Shown in pieces: positions 1-5,257 of a stretch of 5,257 bases of DNA. The first letter of the stretch is position 1; each line of letters begins with the position of its first letter. The stretch lies in NCBI GenBank assembly GCA_946615275.1, contig CAMOHV010000124.1, positions 1-5,257 on the forward strand, read 5' to 3'. Origin of the DNA: an uncultured Verrucomicrobiota bacterium (GTDB lineage: Bacteria > Verrucomicrobiota > Kiritimatiellia > RFP12 > UBA1067). The position numbers and the translations under genes are program-made. The notes under the pieces are model-generated. The model was not told the origin of the DNA. It saw nothing but the letters and a program-made list of their open reading frames with translations, and made no database searches.

Positions 1-66
1 AGACGGCATCTCGCGGGCGGGCGGCTGAGGCCGACCGCACGAGGTGTGGCGGCGGGACGCGAAAAA

Positions 67-75
67 TGCTAAAAT
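67..75 (+). promoter_or_regulatory. Possible extended -10 promoter element before the beta-helix gene
   Basis: The sequence TGCTAAAAT fits an extended -10 element (TG-N-TAAAAT, with the hexamer at 70-75). The same TGNTAAAAT pattern precedes pgi at 5089-5097, which supports it as this organism's housekeeping promoter motif. No good -35 hexamer is present at the expected distance (around 47-52 the sequence is TGGCGG). If it is used, transcription would start at about 82-83, almost on the ATG at 85. The mRNA would then be nearly leaderless and lack the ribosome binding site at 76-80. The motif may therefore be only an A-rich translation-enhancing stretch. Confidence 0.35.
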
Positions 76-80
76 GAGGA
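76..80 (+). promoter_or_regulatory. Ribosome binding site of the beta-helix gene
   Basis: GAGGA ends four bases before the ATG at 85. The spacing is slightly short but usable. It supports the start at 85, which is also the start that yields a full signal peptide. The next in-frame ATG, at 181, would remove that peptide. Confidence 0.55.
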
Positions 81-84
81 CGCT

Positions 85-3000
85 ATGAAAGACATATTGA
101 ATCTGGCCAGCAGGAACCTGTACACTGTGGCATTCGTCCTCGCGGCGCTTGTCGCGGCCGGGGCGGCGGCGCCTGACTACATGGTGGTGGACCTCAGGGC
201 GTGGAAGACGGCGCGATTCTTCCCGTCGGCGGAGAAGCTCCCCGGCGGCGGCGTCTCCAACCCGCTCTACAAGAAGGACTACATCGCGTTCCGCAAGATC
301 CCGAAGAAGGACTGGTACATCGCGATGAACGAGATCACGGCCGAGCAGGCGTCGCTCGTGACGGGCGTCGTGAAGGGGCGCGTCACGCGCGACGGCGTCA
401 TAAAGGCGCTCAGGGAGCGGACGGGGCTCTCGGTGGAGCCTGCCACGGCGGCGCTGCCGTCCTTCGAGAAGTTCAACCCGGTGGTGCCGGCGCGCGAGGC
501 GGCGCAGATGTTCTCGCGCGAGGCGAAGCGCGCCGCAAGGGACGAGAAGGCGCTCACATGGCTTTCGGGGAAGGCGGGGGTGTGCGCGGACTTCTCGTCC
601 GGCGCGCCGTCCGACGCCGCCGCGTTCGCGGCGCGCATGGCGGCAGTGAAGCCCGACTACGTGGCGCTCAGGATGGGCGATGTAGAGGCGGCCGCCCCGT
701 TCGTCTCGGCGCTCGCGGCGAAGAAGATCCCGGTGATGATCGTGGCGAAGGCGTCCATGCCGGCGGGCGACATCTCCTCTGCTGGCAGGAAGTTCGGGAA
801 GGACGTCTTCGCGTGGTGGTTCGACGACGCGAGCGCCCAGAGCGGATACACGTCGGTCGAGGCCGACGCGGCGGCTGCCGCGGCGCGCGAGGGGAATCCG
901 GACGCGCTCGTCGCGTTCAACCCCGGCGAGAGGCATCTCCACAAGTGGTTCGAGACGTCCGACTTCACGGCCGGCGAGGTGAAGAGTCCGTTTGTGTACA
1001 CGTGCTTCGGGCCGTCGGTGGCGGGGCGGCAGTGGCATGTGCTCGTGAGGCTGGGCGCGGACGCCCAGGCCGAGGACTGCCGGTACGAGGACTCCGCCTG
1101 GACGTCATGGGCGAGGCAGGTGACGGCGGCGGGGGGCGCTGTGACGTTCACGGTGAAGGGCTCCGCCGCAGGGCTCGCGCAGGAGCAGGAGAAGCAGCTC
1201 GCGCGGATCATGAAGTCGATCAGGCGCGCGGCGCCTGCGCGGAAGGAGACGCCGGCATTGGCGTCGGCCTCGGCCGGGCGCGTGCTGCGCGTCGATTCGG
1301 CGAAGGGGAGCGACGAGGGCGACGGCTCGGCCTTGAGGCCGTTCAAGACGATCGAGCGCGCGCAGCGCGCCGTGCAGGAGATCGTCTCGGGCGACAGCGT
1401 GCCCGCGGGCGGCGTGACTGTGGAGGTGACCGGGCGGTTCGACTTCGCCGCCGAGGGCGGAGTGGACTTCGGCCCCGAGGACGGCGGGCCTTCGCCCGAG
1501 AAGCCGGTCGTCTGGACCGCCGGGGCCGACGGCGCGCTCTTCACAGGCGCGTTCCACCTGCCGGCCTCGGGCTTCAAGCCCGTAACGGACGCCGCCACGC
1601 TCGCGCGCATACGCGAATCGGCGCGCGGCAAGGTGCTCGTCTTCGACCTGAAGACCGTCGGCGTGCCCATGCTGGGCGGCTTCCAGCCGCAGTTCGTGCA
1701 GTGGGACGGCATGGAGCTCTTCGCCGACGGCAAGGTGCAGACCATCGCGCGCTACCCCGACAAGGGATGGCTCGAGATCGAGCAGGTGTACGACCGCGGC
1801 GTCCCGAGGACCGAGACGCGCGACGAGGCGCGCACCACACACGCCGACCATCCCGGCTCGTTCCAGTTCGCGGACCCCGAGCACCTCCGCTGGGACGTCT
1901 CCAAGGGCGTGTACCTCAAGGGCTACTGGTGCCACGACTGGGCGAGCGAGACTCTGCGCGTCGCGAAGATCGAGCAGGCCGGGCGGCGCGTGACGCTTGA
2001 GGGCATCCACAGCTACGGCATCGGAAGCTCGTCAAAGTGGGTGAAGCAGAAGCGCCGCTACATGGCGTACAACTTCCTTGAGGTGCTTGACTCCCCGGGC
2101 GAGTGGTTCATCGATCACGACACGCGCCTCCTCTACTACTACCCGCCGTCGCCGATGCCGTCGGACATCGCGCTCTCATACCGCGAGGACCCGATCGTGC
2201 GCGTCAAGGGGGCGAAGAATCTCGTCTTGAGAAACTGGCGGTTCAAGTGGTCGCAGGGCAACGCCGTGAGCGTGAGCGGGTGCGAGGGCGTGACGCTGGA
2301 CGGACTGGACGCCTCGTGGCTCGCGCGCGGGGCGATAAGCGTGAACGGCGGCGAGAGGTGCACCGTCGCGAACTGCACGGTGGCGCAGATAGGCGGCGGA
2401 GGGGTGTCGGTGAACGGCGGCGACAGGCGCTCGCTCACGCCGTGCGGCCACCGCGTGACGGGCTGCGAGATACACCACTGCGGGCGGCTCTCGCGCTGCC
2501 ATGGGCCGTGCCTCGCGATCTCCGGGTGCGGAGTGAGGGTGGACCACAACGAGCTGCACGACTCGCCCTACATCGTATTCAACTACACCGGCAACGACCA
2601 CGTGATCGAGTTCAACGAGGTGTACTGCGCGATGATGGAGGGCGCGGACGGCGGCGGGCTCTACACGGGCCGCGACTGGAGCTCGCAGGGGAATGTGCTC
2701 AGGTACAACTACTTCCACCATTTCGGGCAGGAGGGCGTGAAGTGGGAGGCCGAGCGCGGTGTGGAGACCGACTACGAGCCGACCACCGAGACGGTGATGG
2801 TGATGGGCGTGTACCTCGACGACTGCGACTCGGGCGACTCCATCTCCAACAACGTCTTCTTCAAGGCCGGCTGGGCGATGTTCGTGGGCGGCGGGCGCGA
2901 CAACAAGGTGCATAACAACCTCTTTGCCGACTGCACAAGCGCCCTGCATCTCGACACGCGCGGCGAGACGTGGAACCCCGGGCTCGACCCCACGGCCGAT

Positions 3001-3447
3001 CCGAACGGCAACGACGGCTGGAACCTCGCCGCGAAGCTCGCGCAGTGGAACTACAAGGAGGAGCCTTGGGCCAGCCGCTATCCGAACCTCGCTAAATACC
3101 TCGTGGACAGCCCCAAGTCCCCCATCGGCACCGAGTACGTGGGCAACGTGGCCATCGCCTGCAAGGAGTTTTTCAAGCACGACAAGCGCGCCCTCGAGCT
3201 TGTGAAGACGCGCCTCAGGTTCGAGGGCAACCGCAGCTTCTCCCCGCAGAACAAGGCGGACGAGAGGGCGTTCCCGCAGGACGACCGCCTTGAGCGGGCG
3301 CGCGTCGTCCTCGGCTCGAACAAGCGGCTCGAGAAGATGGCCGTCTCCAATCCCCTCGCGATCCCCGCCGACCCCAACTTCCGCCGCATGTGCCCCGACT
3401 TCTCCGACATCCCCGTGGTTGAGATCGGGCGGAAAGGCGTGAAATGA
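85..3447 (+). CDS. Exported mosaic protein: fucosidase-like module plus GH141-like parallel beta-helix
   Basis: This encodes a 1120-residue protein, probably a periplasmic or secreted glycoside hydrolase or glycan-binding protein. Residues 1 to about 28 look like a signal peptide, with a hydrophobic run at 15-29 ending in an Ala-rich cleavage site. Residues 76-143 faintly resemble the opening of a SUMF1 domain. Residues about 150-385 resemble the C-terminal half of GH29-type fucosidase-like proteins: WWFDD at 244-248, FNPG at 278-281, TAGE at 295-298, QWH at 316-318 and GGAVTFTV at 350-357. From about residue 400 the pattern is that of parallel beta-helix enzymes: D-S-A-K-G-S-D followed by PFKTIERA (419-426), then helix coils with Asn and Gly repeats at about 712-960. 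DGGGLYTGRDW (855-865) and YLDD (910-913) resemble conserved acidic stretches of GH141-like proteins, a family with characterised alpha-L-fucosidase and xylanase members. The exact substrate cannot be read from the sequence. The CDS is certain; the family call is moderate. Confidence 0.9.
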   Translation: MKDILNLASRNLYTVAFVLAALVAAGAAAPDYMVVDLRAWKTARFFPSAEKLPGGGVSNPLYKKDYIAFRKIPKKDWYIAMNEITAEQASLVTGVVKGRVTRDGVIKALRERTGLSVEPATAALPSFEKFNPVVPAREAAQMFSREAKRAARDEKALTWLSGKAGVCADFSSGAPSDAAAFAARMAAVKPDYVALRMGDVEAAAPFVSALAAKKIPVMIVAKASMPAGDISSAGRKFGKDVFAWWFDDASAQSGYTSVEADAAAAAAREGNPDALVAFNPGERHLHKWFETSDFTAGEVKSPFVYTCFGPSVAGRQWHVLVRLGADAQAEDCRYEDSAWTSWARQVTAAGGAVTFTVKGSAAGLAQEQEKQLARIMKSIRRAAPARKETPALASASAGRVLRVDSAKGSDEGDGSALRPFKTIERAQRAVQEIVSGDSVPAGGVTVEVTGRFDFAAEGGVDFGPEDGGPSPEKPVVWTAGADGALFTGAFHLPASGFKPVTDAATLARIRESARGKVLVFDLKTVGVPMLGGFQPQFVQWDGMELFADGKVQTIARYPDKGWLEIEQVYDRGVPRTETRDEARTTHADHPGSFQFADPEHLRWDVSKGVYLKGYWCHDWASETLRVAKIEQAGRRVTLEGIHSYGIGSSSKWVKQKRRYMAYNFLEVLDSPGEWFIDHDTRLLYYYPPSPMPSDIALSYREDPIVRVKGAKNLVLRNWRFKWSQGNAVSVSGCEGVTLDGLDASWLARGAISVNGGERCTVANCTVAQIGGGGVSVNGGDRRSLTPCGHRVTGCEIHHCGRLSRCHGPCLAISGCGVRVDHNELHDSPYIVFNYTGNDHVIEFNEVYCAMMEGADGGGLYTGRDWSSQGNVLRYNYFHHFGQEGVKWEAERGVETDYEPTTETVMVMGVYLDDCDSGDSISNNVFFKAGWAMFVGGGRDNKVHNNLFADCTSALHLDTRGETWNPGLDPTADPNGNDGWNLAAKLAQWNYKEEPWASRYPNLAKYLVDSPKSPIGTEYVGNVAIACKEFFKHDKRALELVKTRLRFEGNRSFSPQNKADERAFPQDDRLERARVVLGSNKRLEKMAVSNPLAIPADPNFRRMCPDFSDIPVVEIGRKGVK

Positions 3448-3464
3448 CAACGACTGCGCGAAAA

Positions 3465-3470
3465 CAGGAG
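3465..3470 (+). promoter_or_regulatory. Ribosome binding site deciding the kinase start at 3477
   Basis: CAGGAG lies six bases before the ATG at 3477, close to ideal for Shine-Dalgarno pairing. The alternative in-frame ATG at 3444 overlaps the preceding stop (ATGA) and has only a weaker GGAAAGG at 3431-3437. The stretch between the two ATGs is richer in A than the surrounding coding DNA, as expected of a short intergenic spacer. Confidence 0.7.
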
Positions 3471-3476
3471 ATACAG

Positions 3477-5072
3477 ATGGCAGAAATTAACACTTTAGGC
3501 GTTGCGTTGCCGCGCACCCTGAACGGGCGGCCGGTGATAGCCGCCATCGCGAACAACATGGTGGCCCCGCTCGAGGCCCCGCTCGTCGGCACGCCCAAGC
3601 TGGAGCCGCTCACGCGCGCCGACGCATACGGGATAGACGTGTACCGCGCCACGCTGTTCTTCCTGCTCGCCGCGTGCGCCGCAAAGCTCGCCCCGGGCTC
3701 GCTCTTCCGCGTGCGACATTCGCTCGGGTCGTCGTTCTACTGCTCCTGGGACGGCGACGTGCCGGCGCTCAAGCGCGAACTCATCGCGCTCGTCGCGGCG
3801 GACGCCCCGATAACCATGGAGCAGGTGCCATACGGCGAGGCCGTGGAGCTCTTCCGCGCGGCCGACCGGCGCGACGAGCTGAACCTGCTCCGCCACCGCA
3901 ACCCGCCGGTGGTGGCGATCTCGCGATGCGGCGAGTTCCGCGCCCTGCACCAGCAGGTCCTCGCGCCGTCGTCGGGAGTGGCTGACCTCTGGGACGTCCT
4001 GCCCGCGCCAGGCGGGCTTGTCCTGCAGCTCCCTTCCTGCGCCGAGCCGGATGACCTCCCCGACCTCACCGAGATCCTCGCCGACAGCCGCTACCTCGAG
4101 ATATTCCGCAACCACCTCTCTCGCGCGAAGGTCACCGGCGTCGAGACCATAGGCGATCTCAACCAGGTGATACTCGAGAAGCGCTTCGACGAGTATGTGC
4201 GCGTCGTCGAGGCCCAGCAGCGGCGCGCGATCTCCGCGATAGCGGACTCCATTGTGGCGCGCCGCCCCGCAGTGCGCCTCGTGCTCGTCGCCGGGCCGTC
4301 GTCCGCCGGCAAGACCACCACCGCTGTCCTCCTCTGCACGGAGCTGCGCGCGTGCGGCCTCAAGCCGCGCCTCGTCTCCACCGACGACTACTTCGTGGGC
4401 GACGCGCGCAATCCGCGCGACGAGAACGGCAACCTCGACTACGAGACCGTCGAGGCCGTGGACCGCGACCGCCTCGCTGCCGACATGAACGCCCTCTTCG
4501 CCGGCGAGGCCGTCCATCTCAGGAAGTTCGACTTCCGCCGCCACGACGGCTACGACGAGGACCACGAGACCCGCCTCGAGCCCGACGGGGTGATCGTGCT
4601 GGAGGGCATTCACGCCCTCAACCCCGCGCTGACCGCCGGCATAGACGACTCGCTTAAGTTCCGCGTGTACCTAAATGCTCTCACGCAGCTGGTAGTGGAC
4701 TCCTGCAACAGAATCTCCACCACGGACACGCGCCTCATCCGCCGCCTTGTGCGCGACTTCAACTACCGCGGCATGTCGCCGCTCGACACCTTCCGCCTCT
4801 GGCCGAACGTCGCCGCCGGCGAGAGAAAATGGATTTATCCCTACCAGCGCCATGCGGACGCCGTGTTCAACTCCGCCCTCGACTACGAGCTGGCGGTGCT
4901 CAAGCCCTTCGCCCTCCAGCTGCTAAACCAGGTGAAGCCGTGGCACCGCGAATACCTTGAGGCGCGCAGGCTCTCCGGCATTCTCCACAACGTGTCGCTC
5001 GCCACCCCCGACGCAGTGCCGGGCGATTCGATCCTCCGCGAGTCAATCGGCGGCTCGCAGCTGGCATACTGA
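3477..5072 (+). CDS. Nucleoside kinase, uridine kinase/PRK family with ThrRS-like N-terminal region
   Basis: This encodes a 531-residue cytoplasmic P-loop kinase predicted to transfer the NTP gamma-phosphate to a nucleoside (uridine-like) in pyrimidine salvage. It belongs to the long form of the family, in which a region related to the TGS and second additional domains of threonyl-tRNA synthetase precedes the kinase. The N-terminal part shows RVRHSLGSSFYC and a later L-A-P-S-S-G-V-A-D-L-W-D stretch typical of this form. The kinase domain has Walker A GPSSAGKT at 273-280 (Lys279), DDYF at 303-306, the FDFRRHDGY substrate-site segment, a Walker B-like VIVLEGIHALNP, RISTTDTRLIRR at 412-423 and PYQ...FNSALDYEL at about 455-473. 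The C-terminal SILRESIGGS is also family-typical. All key motifs are intact. It starts 29 bases after the preceding stop, so co-transcription is likely. A start at 3444 would add 11 residues. It is not orthologous to short udk proteins, so no symbol is given. Confidence 0.88.
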   Translation: MAEINTLGVALPRTLNGRPVIAAIANNMVAPLEAPLVGTPKLEPLTRADAYGIDVYRATLFFLLAACAAKLAPGSLFRVRHSLGSSFYCSWDGDVPALKRELIALVAADAPITMEQVPYGEAVELFRAADRRDELNLLRHRNPPVVAISRCGEFRALHQQVLAPSSGVADLWDVLPAPGGLVLQLPSCAEPDDLPDLTEILADSRYLEIFRNHLSRAKVTGVETIGDLNQVILEKRFDEYVRVVEAQQRRAISAIADSIVARRPAVRLVLVAGPSSAGKTTTAVLLCTELRACGLKPRLVSTDDYFVGDARNPRDENGNLDYETVEAVDRDRLAADMNALFAGEAVHLRKFDFRRHDGYDEDHETRLEPDGVIVLEGIHALNPALTAGIDDSLKFRVYLNALTQLVVDSCNRISTTDTRLIRRLVRDFNYRGMSPLDTFRLWPNVAAGERKWIYPYQRHADAVFNSALDYELAVLKPFALQLLNQVKPWHREYLEARRLSGILHNVSLATPDAVPGDSILRESIGGSQLAY

Positions 5073-5097
5073 CAACGCGCTGCTTTTTTGGTAAAAT
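5069..5097 (+). promoter_or_regulatory. Sigma-70-type promoter for pgi
   Basis: CTGACA at 5069-5074 matches the -35 consensus at five of six positions. It is followed after exactly 17 bases by TAAAAT at 5092-5097 (five of six to TATAAT), with a TG at 5089-5090 making an extended -10. The -35 overlaps the stop codon of the kinase gene (5070-5072). The expected transcription start is about 5103-5105, giving a leader of roughly 23-25 bases that still includes the ribosome binding site at 5116-5121. Confidence 0.62.
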
Positions 5098-5120
5098 ATA
5101 CAAAAGTTTTACCAAGAAAG
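5083..5120. repeat. Inverted repeat across the pgi -10 and ribosome binding site
   Basis: The arms are 5083-5096 (CTTTTTTGGTAAAA) and 5107-5120 (TTTTACCAAGAAAG), with a 10-base centre at 5097-5106. Thirteen of 14 positions are complementary and the remaining one is a possible U-G pair. The inner nine pairs (TTGGTAAAA with TTTTACCAA) are perfect. The left arm covers most of the -10 and the right arm covers most of the ribosome binding site. It may be a regulator's operator, or an RNA hairpin in transcripts that read through from the kinase gene. It is not a typical terminator because the stem is AT-rich and no T tract follows on either strand. Confidence 0.75.
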
Positions 5121-5121
5121 G
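5116..5121 (+). promoter_or_regulatory. Ribosome binding site of pgi
   Basis: GAAAGG ends six bases before the ATG at 5128. The AAGG core is moderate and the spacing is good. Five of its six bases lie in the right arm of the inverted repeat, so they would be paired if the whole repeat were transcribed. Confidence 0.55.
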
Positions 5122-5127
5122 CATTGA

Positions 5128-5257
5128 ATGAACTCTGAAGCATGGCAGAAGGTGGAGGCCGCAGTCGCTGCCTCCAAAGGCATCACTATCAAAGAGCGCT
5201 TTGCGCAGGATCCCGACCGCGCGCGCAAGTACACCATCGAGGCGGCCGGTTGGACGC
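5128..5257 (+). CDS. pgi: Glucose-6-phosphate isomerase, N-terminal fragment cut by the window end
   Basis: The reading frame is open from the ATG at 5128 to the window edge, giving 43 codons plus one base. The peptide begins MNSEAWQKVEAAVAA and continues ITIKERFAQDPDRARKY. This matches the opening of Pgi proteins, where a Trp-containing first helix leads to a V/I-T-I-x-x-L/F-F-A-x-D-x-x-R motif; E. coli Pgi has a closely similar VTIADLFAKDGDRFSKF near its N-terminus. Full-length relatives are about 450-550 residues, so less than a tenth is visible and no catalytic residue can be checked. The enzyme interconverts glucose-6-phosphate and fructose-6-phosphate in the cytoplasm. It has its own promoter and ribosome binding site just upstream. 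The call rests on the N-terminal signature alone. Confidence 0.78.
   Translation, partial: MNSEAWQKVEAAVAASKGITIKERFAQDPDRARKYTIEAAGWT

Noticed and set aside
22..33. Small hairpin CGGC-TGAG-GCCG in the upstream leader
   Set aside because: A four-pair stem in GC-rich DNA is expected by chance, and no T tract or conserved context supports it.
1..72. Possible tail of an upstream gene, open in frame 1 to the TAA at 70-72
   Set aside because: All three forward frames end in a stop before the next gene, the fragment is at most 23 codons, and none of the peptides is recognisable.
201..2000. A 599-codon open frame on the + strand inside the beta-helix gene, and a second one at 2103-2915
   Set aside because: The translations are dominated by Arg, Gly and Ala with no recognisable motif. 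They are out-of-frame shadows of a GC-rich gene with clear domains in its own frame.
2176..3450. Long antisense open frames, here and at 657-1745, 1105-2010 and 3495-4613
   Set aside because: Stop codons are rare in antisense frames of GC-rich genes. These translations are low-complexity (Val, Ala, Arg, His-rich), lack family motifs and lie opposite well-supported genes.
5083..5120. The inverted repeat as a rho-independent terminator for the kinase gene
   Set aside because: The stem is mostly A-T, no T run follows the right arm on the + strand, and the left arm is preceded, not followed, by GC-rich DNA on the other strand. The overlap with a promoter and ribosome binding site fits a regulatory role better.

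Overview
The window is GC-rich (visibly well over 60% in the coding parts), densely coding and entirely on the + strand. It holds two complete genes and the first 43 codons of a third. The large secreted beta-helix glycosidase-like protein, the style of its fucosidase-like module and the threonyl-tRNA-synthetase-like nucleoside kinase suggest a PVC-group bacterium, possibly Kiritimatiellota or Lentisphaerota from a gut or other polysaccharide-rich anaerobic habitat. This placement is an inference from protein style; no rRNA or other marker is present.

Layout. Positions 1-84 are a short non-coding leader or the tail of something upstream, ending in an extended -10-like motif (TGCTAAAAT) and a GAGGA ribosome binding site. 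Positions 85-3447 encode a 1120-residue exported mosaic protein. It has a signal peptide, an N-terminal piece faintly like the start of a formylglycine-generating-enzyme (SUMF1) domain, a module resembling the C-terminal half of GH29-type alpha-L-fucosidase-like proteins, and a long right-handed parallel beta-helix of the GH141-like type. Its stop overlaps a possible ATG of the next frame, but the nucleoside kinase of the PRK/uridine kinase family more likely starts at 3477 behind a clear CAGGAG and ends at 5072. The 55-bp gap 5073-5127 holds a good promoter (CTGACA, 17 bp, TAAAAT, with an extended -10 TG) and a 14-bp-arm inverted repeat. It leads into pgi (glucose-6-phosphate isomerase), which starts at 5128 and runs off the window.

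How the genes fit together. The first gene probably acts outside the cytoplasm on a complex, perhaps fucosylated, glycan. The kinase salvages nucleosides and Pgi interconverts hexose phosphates in glycolysis and gluconeogenesis, both in the cytoplasm. The first two genes are close enough to be co-transcribed, while pgi has its own promoter. No mobile element, CRISPR array, tRNA or rRNA is visible. I found no convincing wholly new system. The items most worth checking are the palindrome covering the pgi -10 and ribosome binding site, and the mosaic architecture of the first protein.
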